NCBI GenBank assembly: GCA_029959665.1
Contig: JASCOI010000008.1
Coordinates: forward strand, 1 to 64,000
Source: Microbacteriaceae bacterium PS02333
Lineage (GTDB): Bacteria; Actinomycetota; Actinomycetes; Actinomycetales; Microbacteriaceae
Length of the DNA: 64,000 nt
Direction: 5' to 3'
Below, piece after piece: positions 34,875 through 43,666 of this stretch (position 1 is the stretch's first letter; each line of letters opens with the position of its first letter). The position numbers and the translations under genes are program-made. Under the pieces are notes generated by a model that worked only from the letters and a program-made list of their open reading frames with translations, ran no database searches and was not told where the DNA came from.

Positions 34875-36142
34875 GAGCCCGCGCGGGCGCGGCACTTGCG
34901 TTAGCCGGTATCGCGCTCGTCGCGCTGAATCTCCGGCCTGCTGTCGTTTCCCTCTCACCCCTGATCGATCAAGTCCAACAGAGCTTCCCCATCGGAAGCA
35001 TCGGGCTTGGACTACTCGGAACCCTGGCTCCGGCGTGCTTCGCTCTTGCCGGACTCAGCGTGCAACTACTCGACCGCGTGATGAGCACCGAGCGACTGCT
35101 CCTCCTCGCTCTTCTCGCGATCGTCGTGGGGCAAGTCGCGCGCGCGCTCGGCGGAGACCTCGCCGTACTCACTGCCGGTAGTGCACTCGCGTTCGTGGGC
35201 ATGGGTATTGCAAACGTCCTCCTGCCGGCATTGGTCAAGCGTTATTTTCCGCGGCGGATCGGTTCCGTCACCGGGCTCTACGTAACCCTGACCGCGGTCG
35301 GTGCGTTCATCCCGCCGCTACTTGCGATACCTTTCGCCGACTCCTTCGGTTGGCGCGGCTCCGTCGCATCCTGGTCCGGACTTGCCGCCATCGCGGCGAT
35401 CCCGTGGGTGGTCACTCTCGCCCGCAAGCCAGCGGCACGCGTTCACCAGCCGGCAACGGACGAGAGGCAGCCAGCGCCGAAACAGAGAGCTTGGCGGTCA
35501 CGAGTTGCATGGTCTCTGGCGCTCATGTTCGGTACCTCCAGCTTCAATGGGTACGCCATGTTCGCCTGGCTGCCCGTCCTGCTAATCGCGACGAGTGACG
35601 TCGAAGCGGGAGACGCAGCACTGCTCCTCTCCTTGTTCGCAATCATGGGATTCCCTGCAGCAATCCTGGTTCCCTTGATCGCTGCCCGCATGAGAGACCC
35701 ATTCGCGCTCTCGTACATTGGTGCTGCGCTGTTCATCATCGGCTACCTGGGACTCATCGTCGTTCCTGCAGTCTGGCCAATCGCGTGGGTCGCTGCAATT
35801 GGTTTGGGAACGCTGCTGTTCCCGCTTAGCTTGCTCCTCGTGAACGTCCGAACGATCACCCATCGAGGCGCCGTTGCGCTCTCCGGTTTTGTACAAGGAG
35901 TGGGCTATCTCCTGGGGGCGTGCGGTCCGTTCGTGTTCGGACTCATCCACGAGACAACGCGCTCCTGGTCAGCGCCGCTGCTCGTCCTCCTTTTGGCAAC
36001 GGTCGCCACAACGGTCGCTTCCCGAACTCTTATGACTACAGATCACTTTGACAACCCGAAAGATTCGCCCGCTTCGAAGGGGGCTGCACGGGCGACGAGT
36101 GCACCGCTGACGCGCGCCCTACCGAACAACCGATCCCTCTGA
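34871..36142 (+). CDS. CynX/NimT-type major facilitator transporter
   Basis: 423 aa from a GTG overlapping the amidase TGA (GTGA). About 12 helices; the CynX/NimT-like start is ALVALNLRPAVVSLSPLIDQ and GLGLLGTLAPACFALAGL, with MGMGIANVLLPALVKRYFPR-like segment VGMGIANVLLPALVKRYFPR and loop RRIGSVTGLYVTLTAVGAFI. The family includes cyanate and nitroimidazole transporters. As last gene of the operon it probably exports a product or imports a related small acid. The C-terminus is a hydrophilic tail of about 40 residues. Confidence 0.88.
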   Translation: MRARAGAALALAGIALVALNLRPAVVSLSPLIDQVQQSFPIGSIGLGLLGTLAPACFALAGLSVQLLDRVMSTERLLLLALLAIVVGQVARALGGDLAVLTAGSALAFVGMGIANVLLPALVKRYFPRRIGSVTGLYVTLTAVGAFIPPLLAIPFADSFGWRGSVASWSGLAAIAAIPWVVTLARKPAARVHQPATDERQPAPKQRAWRSRVAWSLALMFGTSSFNGYAMFAWLPVLLIATSDVEAGDAALLLSLFAIMGFPAAILVPLIAARMRDPFALSYIGAALFIIGYLGLIVVPAVWPIAWVAAIGLGTLLFPLSLLLVNVRTITHRGAVALSGFVQGVGYLLGACGPFVFGLIHETTRSWSAPLLVLLLATVATTVASRTLMTTDHFDNPKDSPASKGAARATSAPLTRALPNNRSL

Positions 36143-36575
36143 GCACAACCCGGAGCAGGGATGGAGGCTGACGGATGAACGGTCATCCCGACTGGCATTT
36201 TGCAGACAGTTCGATTGTTGGAATGCTTCGGCAGAAAGGCTCGTTGCGCCGATCGTGAATGTGGGTGGGTCCTGAAGTGCGGTCAGGGACGATGACCGGC
36301 GGGGGTACCCGGATCTCACCAGTCAACTGGGCAAGATTGATATCGATTACCGAACCCGCGCGTCATCACCGCTATCCAACAGCAGGCGGCGTTCCTGGCT
36401 GCTGTGGCAGTGCAGCAAGCGAATGCGGCGGCACGAGTTGCGGGTATCGCCTCCGACGGTTGCGCCCGGTCCGCGCTGACGCCGACGCGCGCCTGACCTT
36501 GCGGTGCAACCTCAGCGGTGCCGCGCGCCGCATTCAAGCCGAGTAGCACGCAGACGGATGGTGTCCGCGAGTAAT
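36143..36575. other. Gene-free spacer
   Basis: No frame with a ribosome site or recognisable homology. An alanine/glutamine-rich open stretch (ITAIQQQAAFLAAVAVQQ, about 36366-36425, plus strand) looks codon-like but lacks a start. The spacer marks the change from the catabolic operon to the accessory region. Confidence 0.45.
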
Positions 36576-36614
36576 ACAGCCCAGGTCGCCCTGGGGGACG
36601 GCGGCCCGGGCTGT
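36576..36614 (-). terminator. Hairpin downstream of lsr2
   Basis: ACAGCCC (36576-36582) pairs with GGGCTGT (36608-36614), and further G/C pairing is possible inside. It lies 40 bp after the lsr2 stop. A similar arrangement follows the lsr2 remnant at 42318. Confidence 0.6.
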
Positions 36615-36654
36615 GGAACCATGCGTGGCGAGCCCACGCTCATTGTGTTGGCGG

Positions 36655-37002
36655 TCAGTTCGCCGCGTCGTAGGCGTCGCGGACTTCCTGGCTGATTCGG
36701 CCACGAGCGGCGACAGTGTGCCCGTTCGCCATTGCCCACACTCGGATCTTTGCCAAGTCGTCGGAGTTGTTACGGCTCTTGGGGCTTGAGCCCGAGGACG
36801 TCCGACTGCTCCGTCCGGACACCTTCCGAGCAGCCGCCACGTAGTCGGACACCGCTTCACGGAACCGGTCGGCGTTCTCATCCGACAGGTCGATCTCGTA
36901 GCTGTTGCCGTCGAAGGCGAACTGCACGGTGCGCCCACCGCCTGCCTCGATCACATCACCGGAGAGATCGTCGACGAGGTGCGTAGTAACTTTTTGAGCC
37001 AT
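36655..37002 (-). CDS. lsr2: Lsr2 nucleoid-associated xenogeneic silencer
   Basis: 115 aa. The N-terminal oligomerisation domain reads KVTTHLVDDLSGDVIEAGG and VQFAFDGNSYEIDLSDENAD. The linker is Ser/Arg-rich. The C-terminal DNA-binding domain has IRVWAMANGHTVAARGRISQ, with the RGR minor-groove clamp. In actinobacteria Lsr2 coats AT-rich or foreign DNA. Here it stands at the edge of the accessory region. Full length. Confidence 0.96.
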   Translation of the reverse strand: MAQKVTTHLVDDLSGDVIEAGGGRTVQFAFDGNSYEIDLSDENADRFREAVSDYVAAARKVSGRSSRTSSGSSPKSRNNSDDLAKIRVWAMANGHTVAARGRISQEVRDAYDAAN

Positions 37003-37111
37003 GGTGCTAAGACTGGCACAGGATCAGCACGCTACCGAACGGTCCCGGCGCGTGAGTCGTCTCGCATCTTGAACGCGCGGGCCGGCGCGCTCTACTGCCG
37101 ACACTCGTCAG

Positions 37112-37441
37112 TCAGCCAGTGCGCGCCGGACGTCCAACACGTCTTTCGGCGGCTGCCTCAGCGGCGGCAGGCCGTCGCCTGGGTGCTGACAGCGGCGGCA
37201 GGCTGTCCAGATTGTTTCGCGTTGTTGTGTCGGCCGTGGTCTTCAGAAACTTGCGGCCCACTGCGGTGCGGGCGACGTGGACGTCTGCGCGGCTCGGGCA
37301 CCTCACGAAGAACGTGTTGCTGCCATCCTCGATCGACGACACGGTCTTCGCGACAGACCAATCCGACCTGTTTCGGACTCCGACCGCTGTGATTTCACCA
37401 GCTGAATCTTTCCGGACGTTCTGGATCACCGCATCCGCCAT
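37112..37441 (-). CDS. DUF3892-like small protein
   Basis: 109 aa from the ATG reading MADAVIQNVRKDSAGEITA, preceded by GGGAG at 6 nt. The pattern of strand-forming residues followed by GVRNRSDWSVAKTVSSIEDG and FFVRCPSRADVHVARTAVGR resembles DUF3892, whose function is unknown. The C-terminal tail is Arg/Ala-rich. Stands alone between lsr2 and a divergent membrane protein gene. Confidence 0.7.
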   Translation of the reverse strand: MADAVIQNVRKDSAGEITAVGVRNRSDWSVAKTVSSIEDGSNTFFVRCPSRADVHVARTAVGRKFLKTTADTTTRNNLDSLPPLSAPRRRPAAAEAAAERRVGRPARTG

Positions 37442-37603
37442 GACTGCTCCCATCAACTGCGCCCACTTCGCCGTGGCACTCGCCACAGCAGTAAGGCAGA
37501 CGCCTGACGAACCAAGGGTCCGCGCCGACATCGAAGTTGTGCGTGCTCGACTGCGATGCTGGGGATGACAACTTCGGTGACCAATGATGGTGAAGGGGGA
37601 CGT

Positions 37604-38905
37604 ATGGGTTGGGTTACGCGGGAGCAGCCGGTGCAAGACCCGGCGACGACGCGGAGGGCCGTGGCGTCAACCGTGATGCGAGAGTCCCGCAGATACGCGA
37701 AGGCGCTTCAGCAGCGGCTTCTCCTCGGCGTCGCTGTGACGGGAGGGGTCCTGGCTTACTGCATGGTCGCTTCGGCGTTGATTCGCACCCAAGGGGCGTC
37801 GACGACGATGGAGGTACGGCCACTGTCCTCCGCAACACTGGTTGGCGTGTACGCCGGGCTGGGAGCGGTAGTGCTCGGCCTCCAATTCGCAAGCCGCACC
37901 GGTTTGGATCTGGACGGCACCGACCGAAGGGCAACCGCGCGGCTCGTCGTACAGCGGTCATTCCTCGGTGCGCTGGCATGGACCGCCCTCCTTGCATCGA
38001 TAGGCGTCGGTGTCGTCGCCATCGTCTGGTACTCCGGCTTCCCGCGTATCGACCTGGCACGGACAGCAGGACCCGCGCTCGCCAGCGTCTTCCTTGCCTA
38101 CTCGGCAGCGGACACCCTCCTGGCGATGGACAACCCCTTGAACAGCGACATCCGCAACCTCAGCCTCGAACGGCAGATCAAAATCCTCCGCCGCACCATC
38201 GATCGGAGCTTCCCGCCGACCCCGCCCGCGACGCAGCTCCTTCTCCAGCGGCTCACCACGGTCCTCGTCGTGCCAATGGTCTGCCTTGCGCTGAGCCTGC
38301 TGGTCCTGCCCACGGAGGAAGCCTCGGTCATCCTCGGAAGAGCGGGCTTGATGATCCTCTCCGCCGTGACCGCGTACGGAGCCTTGTTTGGATTGACGCA
38401 CGCGATGATCACCCGGAACACGTTCAGCTTGTTCAGCAGTATCATCGTCGCTGCCCTGGTCGGGCTCGCGTTTCTCGTCGCCATCGCGGAGACCGAACTG
38501 CAGAAGTTCGGCGCAGAGTTGACACTGCAGGAACTCAGCAGGGGCCTCATCGGCATGTGGTTACTCCTCATCGTCGTTCCGTTCGCCGCAGTTTCAGTCA
38601 CCGCGATGCGCCACAGAAACGCCGCCGGCGTCATCTTGATCGACGTTCAAAGGGCGCTGCAACGGCGGTTGCGTCGGCTTGAGACGGCGGCGACTCGAAC
38701 GTCAAAGCCTCCGATCGGGCGGCTCGTTGGCTGGGCGTGGGTAGCGGTCCTCGTCTTCCCCTTCGGCATCGTCATCGGACGGGCAGCTGCTGCAGACGCG
38801 GAACTCCATGGCCACCGCGGCGTGAAGTGGGCGCACGCCGCGTCCTGGACCTGCGCGCTGCTCGTGGTCGCCGCGGCGGCAGCCGTTGTGATCACTGCGC
38901 TCTAG
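37604..38905 (+). CDS. Polytopic membrane protein of unknown function
   Basis: 433 aa from the ATG reading MGWVTREQPVQDP, which has a G-rich ribosome site close by; another ATG 39 nt upstream is weaker. About ten hydrophobic segments, for example LLLGVAVTGGVLAYCMVASA, LGALAWTALLASIGVGVVAI, LTTVLVVPMVCLALSLLVLP and WTCALLVVAAAAAVVITAL. Cytoplasmic charged loops include SLERQIKILRRTIDRS and LQRRLRRLETAATR. I do not recognise the family. Not obviously linked to the neighbours. Confidence 0.75.
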   Translation: MGWVTREQPVQDPATTRRAVASTVMRESRRYAKALQQRLLLGVAVTGGVLAYCMVASALIRTQGASTTMEVRPLSSATLVGVYAGLGAVVLGLQFASRTGLDLDGTDRRATARLVVQRSFLGALAWTALLASIGVGVVAIVWYSGFPRIDLARTAGPALASVFLAYSAADTLLAMDNPLNSDIRNLSLERQIKILRRTIDRSFPPTPPATQLLLQRLTTVLVVPMVCLALSLLVLPTEEASVILGRAGLMILSAVTAYGALFGLTHAMITRNTFSLFSSIIVAALVGLAFLVAIAETELQKFGAELTLQELSRGLIGMWLLLIVVPFAAVSVTAMRHRNAAGVILIDVQRALQRRLRRLETAATRTSKPPIGRLVGWAWVAVLVFPFGIVIGRAAAADAELHGHRGVKWAHAASWTCALLVVAAAAAVVITAL

Positions 38906-39516
38906 CGGGTGCTCACTCGCTACCTCGCCAACCTGAGCTTGTCGGTCGCGTACTCGACCACGATGACCGGACAAATCCAGGTCGGCCGACCAGGGAGAAG
39001 CCGTGCCCTAAAGGTGCCCTTTCACGAGCTCATGGCAGCTCGCATCCGGTCGCAGGGGCCGTTATTGCGTGCCACCTGCGGCGTGCTGGTTAGACGCGGG
39101 TACCGGCGCTATCCCGGGTGCTTACCGGGTTCCGGGCGAGGACGAACCGATGCGCAGTCCTTATCCTCGTCGTCGCGAGAATCCAGGTCACCGCCTCCGC
39201 TCGGGTCAACGAGGGGACAGCGGATCGTGCTTTGCTTCGCACTGCGATGTCAAAGTTGATCAGCGCCCTCGGACCTGGACCCTGTGCAATTCCAGGAGTA
39301 GCGATGCTCGCGGCACGGCGTCGGCGGACCGCGACGAGTGCAAGCCAGGTCGCGGGGCCGCCTGACGGAATCGTTGACTGGTGGGGCGCTGCCGCCGAAG
39401 TTGTTGACCCGGACTTGTAGGCTTCGATCGCAGCGATTGCTGCGGTGCGAGAACGGCGTGACTGGACAATGAGCAGCCGCGAGACTCGCCACACGACGAT
39501 GACGAGGGGAAATCGA
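38906..39516. other. Gene-free spacer before a small membrane protein gene
   Basis: Open frames on both strands are unconvincing: no ribosome sites and no recognisable motifs. No strong hairpin or repeat seen. Confidence 0.45.
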
Positions 39517-40068
39517 GTGACCGATTGGGCACCTGTGTGGGACTACCAGTGGTGGAAAGATATTGCTTTCCCGGCCGTTTCTTCGTTTGGGGCGCTCGGG
39601 ATCGGGGTCGGCTCAGTGTGGCTCGCCGTGCGTTCGCAGCGCTTCACGAAGGCGATCAGTCAGCGTGACCAGGACACGCGTCAACGGGAGGCTGCAGCAG
39701 GTGCCCGCGAGGTGCGCGCACGAGTCGCCGCACCCCTGAATGGTTGGACCGACAGTTACTTAGCCGCTGACCCCGTCCAGACGATTGGCGCTTGGCGAAT
39801 CAAGGTGGAGGAAGCTGTGGCTCTGACGCCGGGAGCGGGACGCCTTGCTGACGCGATGGAAGACCTCGCCGCAAGCCGACAATTCCTGTCGCACGACGGC
39901 GAGACGCGAAGATTGCGGACTATGCGGCGTCATTTCATCGGTGCTTGGGTGCAGGAGCCGTCGACGTGGTTGCAGGTGGAGGACGACTCATTTGACAACG
40001 CAGAGGATATGTCGACGGCTCAGGAACTCGCGAAACGGTGGCGCGACGGTCGGTTCGAGCGGATGTGA
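39517..40068 (+). CDS. Single-pass membrane-anchored hypothetical protein
   Basis: 183 aa from GTG with GAGGGG 7 nt upstream (TDWAPVWDYQWWKDIAF). One helix near residues 15-35 (AFPAVSSFGALGIGVGSVWL) is followed by a charged, likely coiled region AISQRDQDTRQREAAAGAR and a soluble domain ending LAKRWRDGRFERM. I recognise no family. Its 3' end overlaps a broken reading frame in another phase at 40038. Confidence 0.65.
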   Translation: MTDWAPVWDYQWWKDIAFPAVSSFGALGIGVGSVWLAVRSQRFTKAISQRDQDTRQREAAAGAREVRARVAAPLNGWTDSYLAADPVQTIGAWRIKVEEAVALTPGAGRLADAMEDLAASRQFLSHDGETRRLRTMRRHFIGAWVQEPSTWLQVEDDSFDNAEDMSTAQELAKRWRDGRFERM

Positions 40069-40577
40069 CGAACGTTTGCCGAGCATGCGGCGTCATCGAG
40101 GCAACGAGCTACGGGTACGTGGACTTCGCGATGCCCTACATGCGCGACTACCTCCGCGATCACGTCGCTCACGAGCAGCTCAACGTGGCCCAGCGGGAAC
40201 TCGCGGAAACGAAGCACGACGGACCGTCACAGTCCTGAGAGCTGGTCCGTCGCTCCGATATTGAGCGGTACGAGCACCGGTACGACGTGATGTTCGCGCG
40301 TCGGTTCCTGCTCGTTCTCACCGAGGTCACCCGACGCCTCGCAACGGATTGAGTGTCACCAGCGTCCGTTGCCGAGGAACTTGCCTTCAGCATTCTGCTC
40401 TCGTGCACCGGAGTGAAGATCGACACAGACGAGCTGAACTTTGCGTCCGGATGGCGGGCCGATCTGGAACAGTCCATGTTTGAAGACCTCGACTTCGCCC
40501 TCCTGTGAGGCGACGACGACATCCTCGAAGTAGCCATCGAACGACTCGGTGCAGCAAACCTCGCGTTCGATGCGTGA
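40038..40577 (+). pseudogene. Long protein-like frame broken only by TGA codons
   Basis: One phase stays protein-like over about 540 nt but is cut by TGA at 40236, 40350 and 40506, ending at TGA 40575. Segments read AMPYMRDYLRDHVAHEQLNV, RRSDIERYEHRYDVMFARRF, SPASVAEELAFSILLSCTGV and DDDILEVAIERLGAANLAFD. Amphipathic, charged character continues across the stops, so a single gene was probably broken by point mutations (CGA to TGA would do it). The real start is uncertain and the first 30 nt overlap the previous gene. I do not recognise the family. Confidence 0.5.
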
Positions 40578-40654
40578 TCCGCGCCGTTCGCGGTTCCAAA
40601 CGTCGACGACGACCGGTGAAGGGACACGGTTGAGGTCCTGAGGCTGGGTGAATC

Positions 40655-40864
40655 TCAGATCGAGCAGTTCACTGCTTCGGCGCAGGGGCGCGTCCCTCGT
40701 TCATCGCCGGTCTCAGCGATCACCAGACGGACTCCGACTGCGTTGGCCATCGCTGCGGCCGTCTTCGTCGTGTATCCGATGAAGCCGTACTTTGGTCGGG
40801 CAGTCTCGGGGATCGGCCGGTAGGACCAGGCGGGCTGGTCGTGGAGCTGCGGCTGCTCGATCAT
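40655..40864 (-). CDS. Small protein, possibly I78-inhibitor/PASTA-like
   Basis: 69 aa with a strong AAGGAG site 7 nt upstream of the ATG. It reads MIEQPQLHDQPAWSYRPI, then YGFIGYTTKTAAAMANAVG and VRLVIAETGDERG. The G-x-T-x3-A-x-A-x-A-x-G-x3-R-V pattern loosely resembles peptidase-inhibitor I78 or PASTA-type repeats; this is only a suggestion. Stand-alone gene. Confidence 0.55.
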   Translation of the reverse strand: MIEQPQLHDQPAWSYRPIPETARPKYGFIGYTTKTAAAMANAVGVRLVIAETGDERGTRPCAEAVNCSI

Positions 40865-40938
40865 GATGTCTCCTTCTTGTCGTGCGGTGCTCCTTCCCTA
40901 TGCGCGGGATAGCGTCGGAGCTGTGGGATGCTCACTGG

Positions 40939-41526
40939 GTGGCCTCCCTCATCCGTCAAGCGACGCTCCGCGACGTCCCCGCGATCGAAGCATTGGCGCA
41001 TCGGTGCCTGCCCGACGCGGACGATGCTCTGCAACTGTCTGAACTCTTCGACGCACCAACCGAGGTTCGTCGCCTCCACGTGCTCCTCGTCGCACTCGAC
41101 GACGCGCAACAGGTCATCGGCTATGCGTTCTTCTCACCCTTCATCGACCACAAGCGCGCAGTGGTGGACCTGACAACGGCGGAACTGCACCACATCGGCG
41201 TCGACCCAAACCATCGCGGCACAGGCACTGCCCGCTCGCTAGAAGAAGAAGGCATCGCCGAACTCCGCCGCATCGGCTACCGCCGCAGCGTCGCGAAAGT
41301 GACCGCCGACGGTCGGCGGCTCCTCACATCTGTTGGTTGGAAGGTGCTCAAACGAGGTGTGGCGCACTCCTGGCTGTCAATTCCGAACAGCAGCGACATG
41401 CGACCCGCAGGGCCCGCCGCCCGATTCACCTACGGCGACTCCTATCGCCCGGTAGCGGTGAAGACAGTGCCGGCCGCTCCCGCCGCCCGCTCCGACCACC
41501 TGAGCAACGGCAGCGTCACGATCTGA
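40939..41526 (+). CDS. GNAT-family N-acetyltransferase
   Basis: 195 aa from GTG (ASLIRQATLRDVPAIEALA). The acetyl-CoA site follows strand 4: LHHIGVDPNHRGTGTARSLE, where RGTGTA is the Q/RxxGxG/A pyrophosphate loop, then IAELRRIGYRRSVAKVTADG. The substrate is unknown. The C-terminus has a low-complexity Ala/Pro tail. In-frame ATG/GTG codons upstream leave the start uncertain by up to 19 codons. Confidence 0.82.
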   Translation: MASLIRQATLRDVPAIEALAHRCLPDADDALQLSELFDAPTEVRRLHVLLVALDDAQQVIGYAFFSPFIDHKRAVVDLTTAELHHIGVDPNHRGTGTARSLEEEGIAELRRIGYRRSVAKVTADGRRLLTSVGWKVLKRGVAHSWLSIPNSSDMRPAGPAARFTYGDSYRPVAVKTVPAAPAARSDHLSNGSVTI

Positions 41527-41563
41527 CGAGTCCGCGACGAAATCGCTGCACGGAGAGAAGGTC

Positions 41564-42130
41564 ATGGAGAATCTCGACGAGATCATCGGAGGCGGCATGG
41601 CGCTCACGATGAGCTTCGACAGCCGCCACCGAGAGTTCTCTGCTGAGGACTGGTCCGCAGAGCTGCGCCGATTGCGGTACGACGACAACGATGAAGAAGT
41701 TGGCGACGAGGTTGTTGCGTCCGCACGACTCGTGAGAGTGGGCATTGACGAGGCCGGCTGGTACGACTCGCTCGACGCTGAGAGCGGCGACCTCGCTGAA
41801 GTCGGAGCAGCCTTCCTTGACCGAGACCACATCGCGGAGATAGACGAAGGCAGCCTCTTCGCGAGCAGTCTCACCATCCTTGACCACGTCGAGGTCGCGG
41901 CCCCAAACCGTGGTGCCCAGTTCAGTCTGCGACTCTCGCGGGGCATCGCCCGGATCTTCCGCGACGACATCATCGCGCTCGTCCCCGCATCGATATCGGC
42001 GGCCGGAAACGGCGACCTCATCTTCGACACCCAGAAGCAGGCAGGACTACGACGTCACTGGGGGAGAGCGGGATTCGTTCTGGTGCCGGGGACAGACGTC
42101 ATGTTCCTGCCGACCGACGCACGTCCCTGA
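41564..42130 (+). CDS. Hypothetical protein with GNAT-like C-terminus
   Basis: 188 aa. The second half follows the acetyltransferase outline: ILDHVEVAAPNRGAQFSLRL with a degenerate CoA loop RGAQFSL, a DDIIALVPASI strand, and LRRHWGRAGFVLVPGTDVMF, which is how GNAT domains end. Similar uncharacterised GNAT-like proteins are common in actinobacteria. It follows a true GNAT gene after 37 bp and may form a pair with it. No assigned role. Confidence 0.65.
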   Translation: MENLDEIIGGGMALTMSFDSRHREFSAEDWSAELRRLRYDDNDEEVGDEVVASARLVRVGIDEAGWYDSLDAESGDLAEVGAAFLDRDHIAEIDEGSLFASSLTILDHVEVAAPNRGAQFSLRLSRGIARIFRDDIIALVPASISAAGNGDLIFDTQKQAGLRRHWGRAGFVLVPGTDVMFLPTDARP

Positions 42131-42235
42131 CCGCTCCAGGAGTCTCACGGCACCGCGAACGTCTGTCCCGAATGCCGGATGCTTCTCGGTCGAGTCCCGG
42201 GCAGCTGACTTCCGCCCCAGACGGGCTCTAGAACA

Positions 42236-42272
42236 CCGCCCGGGTGACCGCTAGAGAGGGCGGCCCGGGCGG
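42236..42272 (-). terminator. Hairpin downstream of the lsr2 remnant
   Basis: CCGCCCGGG (42236-42244) pairs perfectly with CCCGGGCGG (42264-42272). Its location, 46 bp past the residual lsr2 stop, parallels the hairpin behind intact lsr2, suggesting the whole 3' unit was duplicated. Confidence 0.65.
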
Positions 42273-42317
42273 GCGATCTCGTGTGTGGCGAACCGGAATC
42301 GAGCGTGCTGTTGGTTG

Positions 42318-42362
42318 CTAGTTCGCCGCGTTGTACGCGTCGCGGACTTCCTGGGTGACCAT
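42318..42362 (-). pseudogene. 3'-end fragment of a second lsr2
   Basis: Fourteen codons plus stop read MVTQEVRDAYNAAN, matching the Lsr2 C-terminus ISQEVRDAYDAAN with silent and conservative changes. Downstream sequence also resembles the 3' region of intact lsr2 (including the GTGGCGA and GTTGG motifs). The rest of the gene is gone. Evidence of a former Lsr2 paralogue deleted at its 5' side. Confidence 0.8.
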
Positions 42363-42436
42363 GCCAAGGATGAGGAGCGGTAGGGTCGCCGGCTAGCGCG
42401 AGTCGTGCGAGCCCAGCAGCGACGTCTCGCCGGAGA

Positions 42437-43018
42437 TCAAGATGCGGGGAACATCTCACGGAACCGTGCGTACGCATCCGGGTCCGACGCCAGTTCCATC
42501 GCTGCACGTTGAGAACGGAGTTGCTCGACCGCCAGTTCGGTGTTCGTATCCGTAGCGCCTTCGATCAAATCCTTCACGCGCTGAGTCAGCGGCGCACCGA
42601 CACCTTGCCGGAAGTTGAAGCCGAGCAGCTGTAGGACGTTCACCGTCTCGACCGAGAGCAACGGGGCGAAGGTCTCGATCTGCTTCTTCTGCTTAGCAGC
42701 CTCTGACGGATCATCAGTCGCCTCAGCCAAAGTCGTGAGAAGGGGCACGACAGTATCGGTGATGTAACGCACATCCCCGGGGGTCAACTGCTGGGCGACC
42801 AACTCATGCTGATACGCCTGCGCGATCCGCGTGAGCTCGTTCTTATCCTCGATGAGGTCTGAGACGATCTGCTCCAACGCAGCGACCCGGTCCGCGTCGC
42901 TCCTCGACGCTTTGAGCGCCCCAACTCTGTCCGCGATCATGGTCGCAGTGTTCCGCGCCGCACTCGCGGCAAGTTGCGTCGCGAGATCCGCGGCGTTCGA
43001 AGCCAAGAAATCATCCAT
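42437..43018 (-). CDS. Hypothetical helical protein
   Basis: 193 aa, mostly predicted helix: DDFLASNAADLATQLAASAA, RVAALEQIVSDLIEDKNELT, EAAKQKKQIETFAPLLSVET and a C-terminal REMFPAS. Short heptad-like stretches suggest a coiled coil. No family recognised, no signal peptide or membrane segment. Lies directly upstream of the lsr2 remnant. Confidence 0.65.
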   Translation of the reverse strand: MDDFLASNAADLATQLAASAARNTATMIADRVGALKASRSDADRVAALEQIVSDLIEDKNELTRIAQAYQHELVAQQLTPGDVRYITDTVVPLLTTLAEATDDPSEAAKQKKQIETFAPLLSVETVNVLQLLGFNFRQGVGAPLTQRVKDLIEGATDTNTELAVEQLRSQRAAMELASDPDAYARFREMFPAS

Positions 43019-43451
43019 GAGCCCGAGTCTTCCACGAGCCTCGGACAGCTCCGATTAGGACGGGTGTCGCGAAGCGCGAAGGCAGGGCGTATCGAAACGA
43101 GCGGCACCAGCTCGCCAACTGGGGGACCTGATAGGGCCCCGACTCACGATCTGACCGCTTGGTTTCCCCCGGTGAGGGGGTCAACGCCCACCATCTGCGG
43201 GACCACCGAACCGCCAGCCGCTCTCGCTGGCAGCACCGTCCGGGACGAACGGTCACAGTTGACCGACCTGACGACCCGACTGACCAGGGGTTTCTGGACC
43301 AGGGGGAATGCCGACAGCCAGCGGGGGGAATCCAGGTTGAGGCCGTCGAGGCGTACCAGCGGCTATATGGCGAGTAGCGGATACGCAAAGAGCCCGCCAC
43401 GGGGCCGTTTGTGTTTCTGACCTCAACGGTTTGCGAAACTCAGCCCCAAAG
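43019..43451. other. Spacer with a possible gene remnant
   Basis: No gene with a ribosome site. A plus-strand frame (43159-43377) ends in a protein-like stretch (GFLDQGECRQPAGGIQVEA then YQRLYGE), perhaps the tail of a lost gene. CCCCC-GGTGA-GGGGG near 43166-43180 and two GACCAGGGG copies near 43283-43310 are the only repeats noticed. Confidence 0.35.
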
Positions 43452-43481
43452 AAAAACCCCCGGCTTCGGCCGGGGGTTTTT
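43452..43481. terminator. Perfect bidirectional Rho-independent terminator
   Basis: A 13-bp stem (AAAAACCCCCGGC / GCCGGGGGTTTTT) closes on a TTCG tetraloop, with A and T runs on both sides, so it works in either direction. It lies about 185 bp beyond the chimeric recombinase/transposase gene. Confidence 0.95.
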
Positions 43482-43666
43482 CGTGTCTCGGGTGCGCTCC
43501 TTGGCCGGATCTGTTGCCTCGTCGCGCGTCCTGACGCTCACAAGGTGTCGCGTCTGCTGTTTTCGGGCGCACCGAAGCACCTCGAAGGATCGTGGAGCGT
43601 TTTCGGGCGCGTTGCAGCGTCCGGGGTGCTGGAGGTGTTTGTTGAATTCGCGTTTGCCGTGTCGGC

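Noticed and set aside
43011-43400. Minus-strand open frame near the G-rich spacer
   Set aside because: No ribosome site, composition typical of non-coding high-GC DNA.
43483-43666. Two copies of a GTTTTCGGGCGC motif about 40 bp apart
   Set aside because: Only two short copies without regular spacing; not a CRISPR or iteron array.
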